A DNA stretch of 64,000 nt, taken from the NCBI GenBank assembly GCA_964560495.1, contig CAZLMM010000009.1, positions 1-64,000 of the forward strand. The letters are read 5' to 3'. Under the pieces are notes generated by a model that saw only the letters and a program-made list of their open reading frames with translations, ran no database searches and had not been told where the DNA came from. The DNA comes from UBA5069 sp964560495 (GTDB lineage: Bacteria > Chloroflexota > Anaerolineae > Caldilineales > Caldilineaceae). A program made the translations under genes and the position numbers. Positions 1-7,879 of the stretch are shown one piece after another (position 1 is the first letter of the stretch; the number at the start of each line of letters is the position of its first letter).

Positions 1-56
<56 letters not shown>

Positions 57-81
57 GAACCGATGTCGCACAGTGTGTGGG

Positions 82-156
<75 letters not shown>

Positions 157-175
157 CCACTGGCTTTCCCTGTCA

Positions 176-261
<86 letters not shown>

Positions 262-301
262 GAATTGTTACTTCATTATAGCCAACGGGCGGAAATCCTG
301 C

Positions 302-740
302 AAATCCGAGGCGGACTGAATACTCCCGATTCTGTCGGGCGACCCCTAAGGGGACCGCCCGCGCCGTCATCTATCTCAGCGTTTCCGCTGGCGACTTGTG
401 GCCTGTCAGGTGTTGCCTGGCTTCACCCGCATCGCTGCGACGAGATTTCACCGCCTTTTCGGCAGCGTAACCCACTCGCCTTGCTCCCGGTTGCACGCTC
501 GCCCAGCCGGCGACATTACTGCCTCCGCTGGTAGGCTCTTACCCCACCGTTTCAGCCCTTACCTGGCGTTCGCCAGGCGGGAATGCTTTCTGTTGCGGTT
601 GTAGTCAGAAGACCGTTTGTAGTCTTCTGCCCCTACTTGCTGTTTCGTAGGGCAACCTTGCCGGCGACGTGACGCCAGCAGGGAGTCGGGAAGTTCCTCT
701 GTCGAAATTGATCGACAGCGACGGACCATCCACCTCACAT
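302..740 (-). ncRNA. rnpB: RNase P RNA, bacterial type
   Basis: This is the catalytic RNA of ribonuclease P, which trims tRNA 5' leaders. On the minus strand it shows the family hallmarks: a GAGGAA-type block near the 5' end, an internal GGTAAGAG-type block, and the 3' ACAGAATCGGG block that pairs back to form P4. A nine-pair P1 helix joins GAGGTGGAT near 736 to GTCCGCCTC near 308-316, which sets the approximate ends, and a small P3-like hairpin TGTCGA/TCGACA follows. The ends are uncertain by about 10 to 60 nt. The short reading frames here (for example 265-604) are not genes. The tRNA genes just beyond its 3' end are its natural substrates. Confidence 0.9.
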
Positions 741-793
741 TCGGTTTTTAAGCTGCATTTGCACACCTATGCAACAACCCAACCTTGAGGTAC

Positions 794-823
794 AGTTTAC
801 CCAACGGCAATATGGTCTGTCAA
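794..823 (-). promoter_or_regulatory. Candidate promoter for rnpB
   Basis: On the minus strand TTGACA (818-823) is followed after 18 bases by TAAACT (794-799), upstream of the RNase P RNA. A start about 7 bases downstream would leave roughly 50 extra 5' bases, so either the RNA is processed or a closer promoter is used (TTGCAT-18-TAAAAA just before the predicted P1 strand). Confidence 0.4.
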
Positions 824-873
824 ATATTCTCGCCAATTTCTTGTTGCTGATGTTGCTGATGTCCCGCACAACA

Positions 874-889
874 GGTGACATCTGTCACT
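874..889. promoter_or_regulatory. CRP/FNR-like operator before the oxoacid oxidoreductase operon
   Basis: A perfect palindrome, GTGACA-TC-TGTCAC at 875-888, which also reads as GTGA-N6-TCAC, the half-site pattern of the CRP/FNR regulator family. It directly abuts the putative -35 element. Its centre lies about 42 bases before the expected start, the class II activator position. Family binding is inferred from pattern and position only. Confidence 0.4.
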
Positions 890-917
890 GGCATCACAAC
901 TCCTCGTGATCTATACT
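889..917 (+). promoter_or_regulatory. Candidate promoter for the oxoacid oxidoreductase operon
   Basis: TGGCAT (889-894), a 17-base spacer and TATACT (912-917). The -10 is good and the -35 is weak, as in activator-dependent promoters, and a CRP/FNR-like palindrome touches the -35. The transcript would have a leader of about 150 bases before 1077. Confidence 0.35.
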
Positions 918-965
918 GATTTCAGGCGTAACTGCTTGCGCCATCTCCAAAACACATCTATGCGT

Positions 966-1038
966 CAATGGTGACGCTCCATTCCTTTCTCCTGTCTCTG
1001 GCAATCTGTTGCGCCCAAGGAGCGATGCGTCACCATTG
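966..1038. repeat. Inverted repeat in the leader of the korD operon
   Basis: CAATGGTGACGC at 966-977 is repeated in inverted orientation at 1027-1038 with a loop of about 49 bases. It lies between the candidate promoter and the first gene, so it could fold in the leader RNA. Otherwise nothing is seen between 741 and 1076 besides the promoters and operator listed. Confidence 0.35.
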
Positions 1039-1076
1039 GTGAAGACGTGCGGGACGCTCCTGCGGGTGAGGAAGCC

Positions 1077-1340
1077 ATGATAAAGGGAAAAGTCGCCATC
1101 AATCAGGGTCTCTGTAAAGGCTGTGGTCTTTGCGTTGACGCCTGTCCTCAACATGCGCTGTTTTTGTCGGATGTTCTGAATGCGCAGGGCTATCGCACTG
1201 CAGCCCTCAATGAGCGGCGCAACCAGTGCACTGGTTGCGCTATCTGCGCGCTTGTTTGCCCGGATGTGGTCTTCACGGTATGGCGTGAACACGCGCCCAC
1301 CCGACACGCTTCTGCTCTGGCGACTGCCGCCGTATGGTAG
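1077..1340 (+). CDS. korD: 2-oxoacid:ferredoxin oxidoreductase, ferredoxin-like delta subunit
   Basis: An 87-residue cytoplasmic protein carrying two [4Fe-4S] clusters that pass electrons from the catalytic subunits to ferredoxin. Two motifs are visible: CKGCGLCVDACP near residue 14 and CTGCAICALVCP near residue 55. I chose the ATG at 1077 because a purine-rich GGTGAGG precedes it; an upstream in-frame ATG at 1047 has no ribosome site. It is the first gene of a four-gene operon with the alpha, beta and gamma subunits. The C-terminus is a short Ala-rich tail. The family is clear; the substrate of the whole complex is not. Confidence 0.85.
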   Translation: MIKGKVAINQGLCKGCGLCVDACPQHALFLSDVLNAQGYRTAALNERRNQCTGCAICALVCPDVVFTVWREHAPTRHASALATAAVW

Positions 1341-1385
1341 GACGGGTGCGAGAACGACGTTCGGGGTGAGCTGAAAGGATGGAAC

Positions 1386-2498
1386 ATGGCGAGAGAATTG
1401 TGGAAGGGGAATGAAGCCATTGCAGAAGCGGCGATCCGCGCAGGCGCAGAGGCGTTCTTTGGCTATCCGATTACACCACAAACCGAGTTGCTGGAGTACA
1501 TGGCGCGCCGGATGCCGGAGTTAGGACGCACCTTCCTTCAGGCGGAGAGTGAGATCGCTGCGATCAACATGGTCTACGGCGCAGCCTGTGCGGGCGCACG
1601 CGCTATGACTTCTTCATCATCTCCAGGTTTCAGTTTGATGCAGGAGGGGCTGAGTTACATTGCTGGCAGCGAGGCGCCGTGTCTGTTGGTGGATGTCATG
1701 CGGGGCGGGCCAGGGTTGGGCAACATTCAGCCCAGCCAAAGCGACTATTTTCAGATCACGAAATCTGCGGGACATGGCGACTATCATCCCCTGGTATTGG
1801 CGCCGTCGACCGTTCAAGAAGCGGTCGATCTGACCTACATGGGTTTTGATCTGGCGTTTCGCTATCGCACCATTGTGCTACTCGCTGCTGATGGCGCCTT
1901 AGGGCAGATGATGGAACCAGTCGAACTGCCAGAATTTCAGAAGTTGAGCTGTGAGCGTCCTGATTGGGCGTTGACCGGTGCATCTGGGCGCGCGCCGCGC
2001 ATCATCACATCGCTCTATCTGGACGCCGAGAAGCTGGAAGAGAACAATCTGCGATTGCAGCGGAAGCTGGCGATCATTGCGGCAAACGAAGTGCGCTATG
2101 AAAGCTATATGGTGGAAGATGCAGAAATTTTGGTGATGGCGTTCGGCACGGTTGGGAGGATCGCAAAGAGCGCCGTACGGCAGGCCAGGCGCGCGGGGTT
2201 GCGCGTCGGTCTCTTCCGCCCTATATCACTGTGGCCTTTCCCCGAGCATGTTCTGCGCATCCTTAGCCGTCGCGTGGTGAGCATCCTGGCAGTCGAGATG
2301 AACGCGGGACAGATGTTGGAGGATGTACGGCGCATTGCGGGCGAGCGCGTCAACATCCATTTTTTTGGTCGCATGGGTGGGGTGATTCCTTTGCCCGATG
2401 AAATACTCTGTGAACTGACCTATATTCGTAAGGTCGATTTGAACCGCAGGTGGACAATGATCGGCAGCGAGCGCAGCGAGCGCATTGCAGCAGATTAA
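1386..2498 (+). CDS. korA: 2-oxoacid:ferredoxin oxidoreductase, alpha subunit (KorA/VorB type)
   Basis: 370 residues, the usual length for the alpha subunit of four-subunit enzymes that oxidatively decarboxylate a 2-oxoacid to its acyl-CoA with ferredoxin reduction. The N-terminal pyrimidine-binding (PYR) domain shows GNEAIAEAAIRAGAEAFFGY followed by PITPQTELLEY and an AESEIAAINMVYGAA stretch, all typical. The C-terminal third is the transketolase-C-like domain II. It starts 45 bases after the delta subunit. The sequence resembles both 2-oxoglutarate (Kor) and branched-chain 2-oxoisovalerate (Vor) enzymes, so the symbol marks the subunit and not a proven substrate. Confidence 0.85.
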   Translation: MARELWKGNEAIAEAAIRAGAEAFFGYPITPQTELLEYMARRMPELGRTFLQAESEIAAINMVYGAACAGARAMTSSSSPGFSLMQEGLSYIAGSEAPCLLVDVMRGGPGLGNIQPSQSDYFQITKSAGHGDYHPLVLAPSTVQEAVDLTYMGFDLAFRYRTIVLLAADGALGQMMEPVELPEFQKLSCERPDWALTGASGRAPRIITSLYLDAEKLEENNLRLQRKLAIIAANEVRYESYMVEDAEILVMAFGTVGRIAKSAVRQARRAGLRVGLFRPISLWPFPEHVLRILSRRVVSILAVEMNAGQMLEDVRRIAGERVNIHFFGRMGGVIPLPDEILCELTYIRKVDLNRRWTMIGSERSERIAAD

Positions 2499-2528
2499 TG
2501 CTGCGGCGCGCGTTGAAGGGGATATCTT

Positions 2529-3395
2529 ATGACCAGAGTGAATGGGTTCGACAGGACGAGCGGCAACGGCGCTGGCAATGGGGCGAGCATCACAATGAAA
2601 GCCAACGGGCAGACCTTCAGCGCCAGCGGCGCGCCGGATAGTCTGGCAATGGAGATTGTCTTTCAGCGACCTGAGAGCCTGGTGAACACGCCCACTCACT
2701 ATTGCCCAGGTTGTAGCCACGGGGTGATCCATCGTCTGATCGCTGAAGTGATTGACGAGTTGGGGATTCGTCAGCGGGCAATCGGCGTTGCGCCCGTGGG
2801 GTGTGCAGTTTTTGCCTACAAATACTTCAATCTTGACAGTTGTGAAGCAGCCCATGGCCGTGCGCCGGCAATGGCTACTGGCCTCAAGCGCGTGCTCCCC
2901 AATCATGTGGTTTTCACCTATCAGGGCGATGGCGATCTGGCTTCGATTGGCGGCAACGAAATTCTGCATGCAGCCAGTCGTGGAGAAAACCTCACGGTCA
3001 TTTTTGTCAACAACACTGTCTATGGCATGACTGGTGGGCAAATGGCGCCGACGACGCTGCTCGGCCAGAAGACGCCTTCGACGCCCACAGGACGCGATGC
3101 GGGGCTGCACGGACGACCGCTCAAAATCACCGAAATGCTGGCGATGGCGCCCGGCGTCGCCTATGCTGTGCGTCGTTCAGTCGCCTCCCCCAGCGATATC
3201 CGCCGCACCAAGAAGGCAATTCGCTTGGCCTTCGAGGCTCAATTGAAGGGTTTGGGACTGAGCATCGTTGAAGTGCTGGGGGCATGTCCGACCAACTGGC
3301 GTATGGACCCGCCGGCAGCCCTGCATCATATTCACGACGAGATCGAGTTGGCTTTTCCTTTGGGCGACTTCAAGGTCAACAGCATACTCGCATAG
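2529..3395 (+). CDS. korB: 2-oxoacid:ferredoxin oxidoreductase, beta (TPP-binding) subunit
   Basis: 288 residues. It binds thiamine diphosphate and one [4Fe-4S] cluster. YCPGCSHG near residue 60 supplies cluster cysteines, and GDGDLASIGGNEILHAASRG followed by an NN pair is the TPP-Mg motif. The first roughly 35 residues (Gly/Asn-rich) precede the conserved region, so the ATG at 2595 is a possible later start; I kept 2529 because GGGG lies just before it. It is followed by the gamma subunit, 35 bases downstream. Beta subunits of this Kor/Vor branch are usually 250-290 residues. Confidence 0.85.
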   Translation: MTRVNGFDRTSGNGAGNGASITMKANGQTFSASGAPDSLAMEIVFQRPESLVNTPTHYCPGCSHGVIHRLIAEVIDELGIRQRAIGVAPVGCAVFAYKYFNLDSCEAAHGRAPAMATGLKRVLPNHVVFTYQGDGDLASIGGNEILHAASRGENLTVIFVNNTVYGMTGGQMAPTTLLGQKTPSTPTGRDAGLHGRPLKITEMLAMAPGVAYAVRRSVASPSDIRRTKKAIRLAFEAQLKGLGLSIVEVLGACPTNWRMDPPAALHHIHDEIELAFPLGDFKVNSILA

Positions 3396-3430
3396 CCAGA
3401 AGGCATCCGGCGGTAGGAAAGCAGCAAGTC

Positions 3431-4003
3431 ATGGAACAGTCTGTCATCTTCTCTGGCTTTGGTGGGCAAGGCGCATTGTTCGTGGGTCAGGTTTTGGCCT
3501 ATGCCGCGATGGACGTCGGTCTGGAGGTGACCTGGATTCCCTCCTATGGCCCAGAGATGCGCGGCGGCACAGCGCACTGCACCGTCATCCTGGCCGATGA
3601 GCCGATCGGCTCTCCTCTTGTTCGACAGCCGGCGATGGTGGTGGCGTTGAACCTGCCATCCACCGACAAATATGAGCCGCTGATTGCTCCTGGGGGCGTC
3701 TTTGTCATAGACAGCACGGTTGTGAAGCGCCCAATCGTCCGCAGTGACATCACGGCGGTTGCTATTCCGGCCAGCGAGATCGCGATCCGCCATGGGGATG
3801 TTCGTCTAGCGAATATGGCGATGTTGGGTGCATTGATTGCCATACAGGAGGTGGTGCCATTGGGGATGATCGAGAGCGCCTTGCGGAAGCACATACCCGA
3901 GCGACACGAGCGACTGCTTGATGCGAATCTTGCGGCGCTGCGTGAGGGAATGGCGGCAGCCCTGGATCTGCGTTCTGGTCAGCGAAAAGATGGGCCGGGT
4001 TGA
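3431..4003 (+). CDS. korC: 2-oxoacid:ferredoxin oxidoreductase, gamma subunit
   Basis: 190 residues, the normal length of the gamma subunit. The N-terminus IFSGFGGQGALFVGQVLAYA is the family signature, followed by TWIPSYGPEMRGGTAHC, also diagnostic. The start at 3431 is supported by GGTAGGAAAG upstream; the frame stays open upstream into the end of korB but that part is not family-like. It completes a delta-alpha-beta-gamma operon, so the window encodes a full four-subunit enzyme. No terminator is evident directly after it. Confidence 0.88.
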   Translation: MEQSVIFSGFGGQGALFVGQVLAYAAMDVGLEVTWIPSYGPEMRGGTAHCTVILADEPIGSPLVRQPAMVVALNLPSTDKYEPLIAPGGVFVIDSTVVKRPIVRSDITAVAIPASEIAIRHGDVRLANMAMLGALIAIQEVVPLGMIESALRKHIPERHERLLDANLAALREGMAAALDLRSGQRKDGPG

Positions 4004-4103
4004 TCGCCGTCGAGGCGTTCGAGCCGGGCATGTAGGGTGCAAATCTATGACACTCACACGGAAGCTGGGGACGCTCTGCTGACTTTGAGCGAGAAATTCC
4101 CTC

Positions 4104-4132
4104 TTGACAGAGAAGAACTCTCCGTGTATAGT
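4104..4132 (+). promoter_or_regulatory. Strong sigma-70-type promoter for the cold-shock gene
   Basis: A perfect TTGACA (4104-4109), a 17-base spacer and TATAGT (4127-4132). This is the best consensus promoter in the window. The start would be near 4139, giving a leader of about 138 bases before the cold-shock start codon at 4277. Confidence 0.75.
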
Positions 4133-4180
4133 GTCTGGCGAAGGACGCAGTAAGTTCGGCACCGGTAGTCCAAGACAGGC

Positions 4181-4213
4181 CGCCCAGACTTATCAGGTCT
4201 GGGCGTTTTGTTT
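4181..4213 (+). terminator. Terminator-like hairpin in the cold-shock leader
   Basis: CGCCCAGAC (4181-4189) and GTCTGGGCG (4197-4205) form a perfect nine-pair stem with a seven-base loop, directly followed by TTTTGTTT. This is an intrinsic terminator by shape, placed between the promoter at 4104 and the gene at 4277. It could make a short transcript of about 70-75 nt or act as an attenuator for the cold-shock gene. Confidence 0.65.
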
Positions 4214-4276
4214 GCCGGGCGTCGAGCCTGCCCCTTTGCATCTCACCCAAATGTAGTTCGAAGGAGAAATTGTAGT

Positions 4277-4492
4277 ATGAGCACTCGTGAAACTGGCACC
4301 GTCAAGTGGTTCAACGATGCCAAGGGCTTTGGCTTCATCGCCCGCGACAGCGGCGGCGGCGATGTGTTTGTCCATTACTCATCTGTAACCGGCCAGGGGT
4401 TCAAATCTCTGGTTGAGGGACAGCGTGTGGAGTTCACAGTCGAACAGGGGCCAAAAGGACTTGCAGCGACGAATGTGACGAAAGTTCCGTGA
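4277..4492 (+). CDS. csp: Cold-shock protein, CspA family
   Basis: A 71-residue OB-fold protein that binds single-stranded RNA and DNA and melts RNA secondary structure. RNP1 (KGFGFI) and RNP2 (VFVHYSSV) are both present, after the typical TGTVKWFNDAKGFGF start. The ATG at 4277 has AAGGAG 10 bases upstream, and earlier in-frame starts give non-homologous sequence. Its stop codon overlaps the GTG start of the SlyD-like gene, so the two are translationally coupled. A strong promoter and a long leader containing a terminator-like hairpin suggest post-initiation control, which is common for cold-shock genes. Confidence 0.95.
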   Translation: MSTRETGTVKWFNDAKGFGFIARDSGGGDVFVHYSSVTGQGFKSLVEGQRVEFTVEQGPKGLAATNVTKVP

Positions 4493-5004
4493 GTACATCC
4501 CACCTGAGGGCAAATCCGCTTCGCGTTGCTGACAGCATTGTTGTTGGCCTTGCCTATGAGTTACAAGATAGCGAAGGCGAATGGATCGACAGCGCAGACG
4601 AATTAGAGCCGCTCGAATTCATCTGTGGCTTTGGTCAAATCCTTCCCGGCCTGGAGCGTAACCTCTATGGCATGGTGGTTGGCGACGAGAAGAAGATTGT
4701 CGTCGCTCCAGAAGACGCCTACGGTGAGTTCGATCCAGAGGCATATGACCTGGCGTCGCTCGATTGGTTCCCGTCGGTGGATGAGCTGGAAATCGGCATG
4801 AGCGTGGAAGTGGAAGACAGCGACGGTGAAACGGTCGAGGCGTATATTGCCGAGATTCGCGACGATGGCGTGGTGCTGGATTTCAACCATCCACTTGCTG
4901 GCGAGACACTCTATTTTAACGCAAAGATCGTGAGCTTACGGCAGGCCACCGCTGAAGAACTGGATCACGGCCATGTGCACGGTGCGACGGGTCATCACTC
5001 GTGA
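4489..5004 (+). CDS. slyD: FKBP-type peptidyl-prolyl isomerase, SlyD-like
   Basis: 171 residues. It catalyses cis-trans isomerisation of peptidyl-prolyl bonds and acts as a folding chaperone. Visible are a split FKBP domain (LAYELQDSEGEWIDS, LEFICGFGQILPGLE, GDEKKIVVAPEDAYGEFDPE), an inserted IF-type chaperone flap around residues 75-125, and a His-rich tail (HGHVHGATGHHS) that could bind nickel or zinc as in SlyD. The GTG start overlaps the stop of the cold-shock gene. The pairing suggests joint expression of an RNA chaperone and a protein-folding helper under stress. Confidence 0.88.
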   Translation: MSTSHLRANPLRVADSIVVGLAYELQDSEGEWIDSADELEPLEFICGFGQILPGLERNLYGMVVGDEKKIVVAPEDAYGEFDPEAYDLASLDWFPSVDELEIGMSVEVEDSDGETVEAYIAEIRDDGVVLDFNHPLAGETLYFNAKIVSLRQATAEELDHGHVHGATGHHS

Positions 5005-5015
5005 CAGCCTCGACG

Positions 5016-5052
5016 CAAAAGAAAAGGCGCCCATCGGGCGCCTTTTCTTTTG
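5016..5052 (+). terminator. Rho-independent terminator after slyD
   Basis: CAAAAGAAAAGGCGCCC and GGGCGCCTTTTCTTTTG pair perfectly over 17 bases around a three-base ATC loop. The GC-rich core with A-rich and T-rich flanks makes it a strong terminator on the plus strand, and possibly bidirectional. Confidence 0.88.
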
Positions 5053-5074
5053 CAGCTATACTTCGCTCTGTTTG

Positions 5075-5112
5075 AAACCAGGAGTTTTTGAACTGTGAAA
5101 ACTCCTGGTCTC
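5075..5112 (-). terminator. Hairpin, possible terminator of the 64-residue gene
   Basis: GAAACCAGGAGTTTTT and AAAACTCCTGGTCTC form an imperfect stem of about 13 pairs around a short loop. It lies between two converging genes, about 45 bases after the stop codon of the minus-strand small gene. The U-tract is weak, so the terminator role is tentative. Confidence 0.45.
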
Positions 5113-5155
5113 AAAGCAACCGCAGTTTAAAAAACGGGATGAACTTTCGTTGTGA

Positions 5156-5350
5156 TTACTGCTTCTTGAGCACTAGGAGGCCGTTCTTGCTCTCAGAAAC
5201 TTGATAGCCTGCTGGCACTGCGTCGAGAGCGCCTTCTTTTGCCTCCTTGGCAAAGAAGTAGATGGTCTGTTTTGCGCCGTTTTTGAGGGTCGTTTCGCGT
5301 CCATGGAGGGTGTAGGTGACGCCCTTGGAATTAGTGTGCTGATATGCCAT
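5156..5350 (-). CDS. Conserved small protein of unknown function (64 aa)
   Basis: A 64-residue soluble, slightly basic protein beginning MAYQHTNSKGVTYTLHGRET and ending in LLVLKKQ. AAGGAG lies 9-10 bases before the ATG. From memory, similar short proteins of the form MAYQHTNSKG...YTLHGR occur in several phyla, but I know no assigned function. No cysteines, membrane segment or signal peptide is visible. It stands alone between a terminator-like hairpin and a 185-base spacer (5351-5535) in which I see no further gene. Confidence 0.75.
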   Translation of the reverse strand: MAYQHTNSKGVTYTLHGRETTLKNGAKQTIYFFAKEAKEGALDAVPAGYQVSESKNGLLVLKKQ

Positions 5351-5535
5351 CGGTCATTTCTCCTTGATTTTGTGAAGTCTGGACTGTGTGCCTGTCCATC
5401 CCATCCGAAGATCGGGAGATTGGGAAGCACTTGTCTCGAAGCGCACTGAATCTTCCTACGCTTCACGCTTGGTGCGATTGTATCACAAAACCGCGCGGAC
5501 GTGTCAAACGACTTCTCTCCTGAACGACAACGATA

Positions 5536-6621
5536 TTAAAGCTGAATCGACGCTCCGCGCCGGTGACTCTCTTGCGCGGCATCCACCAAACGCTGCACGA
5601 CAACGCCATCGTAGAAGCTGGCGGCGTCGCTCAGCGCTACGTCTCCCATGGACAGCATAGTCGCAAGTGTTTGGGCTAGATAATAGCTGCCAACTGCAAA
5701 GGGGTTGGAGGTGGGGATTCCTTCCAGCGGAACGACGGGTGTTCTGGGGCGGATTACTTCCCATTCGCCCCGAGGATATTCTGTGCCGCGCAATCCCCAG
5801 AGCTGATCCTGATTGTCGAGCCGTAACGCCCCTTTTGTACCCACGATCAGGATGCTCATGCCATATCCTCCCGGCGTCAACCCGCTGACCGTAATGCGAC
5901 CCTGTGCGCCGTTGGCAAAGCGCAGCAGGATGTCGGCATGGTCGTCGGCGGTCACTTGGCGTTGGCGTCCATCGGCGTCATTGCGAAAATAGTGCCCGGT
6001 TTGCAGCTGACCGGTGATATTTTCGATGCGACCCACAAGCCAGCGCGCCAGGTCCAGGAGATGGCTGCCCACTGCGCGTAACATGCCGCCCCCCTGTTCG
6101 GCGTCACTCCACCATGTCCATGGCAACGTGGGGCTAAGCCGCTCTCCGCCCAGTCGATCAAGTTTGATGCGCAATACTGCGCCCACATGCCCCTCCCGCA
6201 CCATCTGGCGCATCTGGAGCCTGGCAGGATGGAAACGGAGCTCGTGGTCGATGATGGCAAGCTGACCCGGCGCTGCCTGCGCTGCGGCAAACATGGACTC
6301 TGCCTCAGCCACGTTGAGCGCAGTTGGCTTTTCGCAGATCACATGTTTGCCTGCCGCCAACGCAGCGATAGCGATCTCCTTATGGTTGTGCGGCGGCGTG
6401 ACGATGCTCACCAGGTCGACCGACGGTGAAGAAATGAGTTCCTGCCACGTCGCATACACTTCGGGGATGGCGAACTTTTCGGCAACGCGGCGAGCGTTTT
6501 CGCTGTGATTGGCGGCAATCGCCTGCGGTCGCAGCCCCCCTTTCATGAAGGTCGGAATCTGCACTCGTTCTGTCCACCCTGCGCCGATAAAGCCAACGCG
6601 GATCACCGGCTCACGATTCAT
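5536..6621 (-). CDS. Gfo/Idh/MocA family oxidoreductase
   Basis: 361 residues, a typical length for the family. It is an NAD(P)-dependent sugar or sugar-derivative dehydrogenase. The Rossmann fold starts with VGFIGAGW, and CEKPTALN is the family's EKP motif that contributes the catalytic Lys. The C-terminal part is the alpha/beta substrate domain. I chose the ATG at 6621, preceded by AAAGGA. It overlaps the end of the upstream glycosyltransferase by 11 bases, making it third in a coupled operon with two GT4 enzymes, so it probably acts on a sugar used for envelope polysaccharide synthesis. The exact substrate cannot be told. Confidence 0.88.
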   Translation of the reverse strand: MNREPVIRVGFIGAGWTERVQIPTFMKGGLRPQAIAANHSENARRVAEKFAIPEVYATWQELISSPSVDLVSIVTPPHNHKEIAIAALAAGKHVICEKPTALNVAEAESMFAAAQAAPGQLAIIDHELRFHPARLQMRQMVREGHVGAVLRIKLDRLGGERLSPTLPWTWWSDAEQGGGMLRAVGSHLLDLARWLVGRIENITGQLQTGHYFRNDADGRQRQVTADDHADILLRFANGAQGRITVSGLTPGGYGMSILIVGTKGALRLDNQDQLWGLRGTEYPRGEWEVIRPRTPVVPLEGIPTSNPFAVGSYYLAQTLATMLSMGDVALSDAASFYDGVVVQRLVDAAQESHRRGASIQL

Positions 6622-7879
6622 TGCATGACATCCTTTCTTTGCTGCTCCCTTGGGCGTAGATCTCATCCAACCGCGGGACGATGCGATCCCAGCCATAGCG
6701 CCTTTCGACAAAATGGCGTGCGTTGACTGCCAGAGCCTGGCGCAGCAGTCGATTGCCAGGTTCCAGCAGGGTGAGCACTGCGTCGGCGAATGATTGGGGC
6801 GTATCGGCCATCAACAGCTCGCTGCCGTGAGAAACGCCAATCCCTTCAACGCCAAGGGATGTGCTCACGACTGGCGCGCCGCAGGCCATGGCCTCCAACG
6901 CCTTGAAGCGTGTGCCGCCTCCGATGCGCAAAGGGATTACATAGACCGCCGCTGCGTGAATCAACGGCTGCACATCGTCCACTGCGCCGGTGATTTCGAT
7001 GGCCGGGTTGTTGCGTAGTTTGTCCAGTCGGGGATGGGGATTCATGCCTACGATTTGAAAGCGCGCGTCAGGAATGCGGGCGGTCACCAATGGCAGCACC
7101 TGTTCGCCAAACCACAGGGCAGCGTCAATGTTGGGGCGATAGTCCATCTTGCCCACAAAAATAAGCGTCTTCTGCTGTCCTGCGGACGCTGGCGCACTGT
7201 TTTCTTTATCGCTGAATGCGTATTTCGTCAGATCGATGCCATTGGAGACGACGGCGACTCTCAGGCGCGCATCAAGGCGGGTCAGAGCGGCTTTGTCCGC
7301 AGAACTGACAGCCACGACCGCATCTGCCTGACGGCAGACTGCGCGCTCATAGCGCCAGAGTTTTTGCCATTGCACCAGGCTGTAGGCAGCGGCGGGCCAG
7401 CGGCGCCATCTGCGCAGGTCAGTCAAGGCGTTGCGCTTCTGGAGCAGGTATTCGCAGTTGTGATCATCGAACACCGCCATCGGCCTGACGTCGCCTCGCT
7501 GTCGAGAAATGCTTGCCAGGTACGGCGCCATCTCGATCCCCTCAATCTGCACAACATCGTAGTCGGATTCTCTTGTCCACACCTCGACGAGCTGGTGCAT
7601 CTGCCCGGTCGCCAGGCGCAGACCCATGTCAGGAAGCGCCGTCAACGCTGAATCTCGCACTCGTTGTGTGGTGGTGCGCAGCGGCTGGCGCAACGTCATG
7701 ACACGCCGAAGTTGTCTGTGCAGTGGGTTGTCGGCGCTCAGCTGTTCGCCTGGCGCAAGAAAAGTAAGCAGATCGATTGTGTGCCGGCGGGTCAGTTGAG
7801 CGATGAAGTTGTAGTTGCGAATAGCTGCGCCCTGGCGTGGGGGGTAGGGAAGCTGGGGCGTCAGAAACAACAGGTTCAT
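6611..7879 (-). CDS. GT4-family glycosyltransferase (Stp1-like)
   Basis: 422 residues with two Rossmann-like domains (GT-B fold). The N-terminal MNLLFLTPQLPYPPRQGAAI and the C-terminal RIGGGTRFKALEAMACGAPV, with its nucleotide-sugar-binding Glu, mark GT4. The overall shape resembles the TIGR03087 sugar transferases associated with exopolysaccharide loci. It overlaps the upstream GT4 gene by four bases (ATGA) and the downstream Gfo/Idh gene by 11 bases. Donor and acceptor are unknown. It is predicted to be cytoplasmic or peripheral. Confidence 0.88.
   Translation of the reverse strand: MNLLFLTPQLPYPPRQGAAIRNYNFIAQLTRRHTIDLLTFLAPGEQLSADNPLHRQLRRVMTLRQPLRTTTQRVRDSALTALPDMGLRLATGQMHQLVEVWTRESDYDVVQIEGIEMAPYLASISRQRGDVRPMAVFDDHNCEYLLQKRNALTDLRRWRRWPAAAYSLVQWQKLWRYERAVCRQADAVVAVSSADKAALTRLDARLRVAVVSNGIDLTKYAFSDKENSAPASAGQQKTLIFVGKMDYRPNIDAALWFGEQVLPLVTARIPDARFQIVGMNPHPRLDKLRNNPAIEITGAVDDVQPLIHAAAVYVIPLRIGGGTRFKALEAMACGAPVVSTSLGVEGIGVSHGSELLMADTPQSFADAVLTLLEPGNRLLRQALAVNARHFVERRYGWDRIVPRLDEIYAQGSSKERMSCNES

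Noticed and set aside
265..604. Two short plus-strand frames before and within rnpB
   Set aside because: They lie in the RNase P RNA gene and its 3' flank and have no ribosome site.
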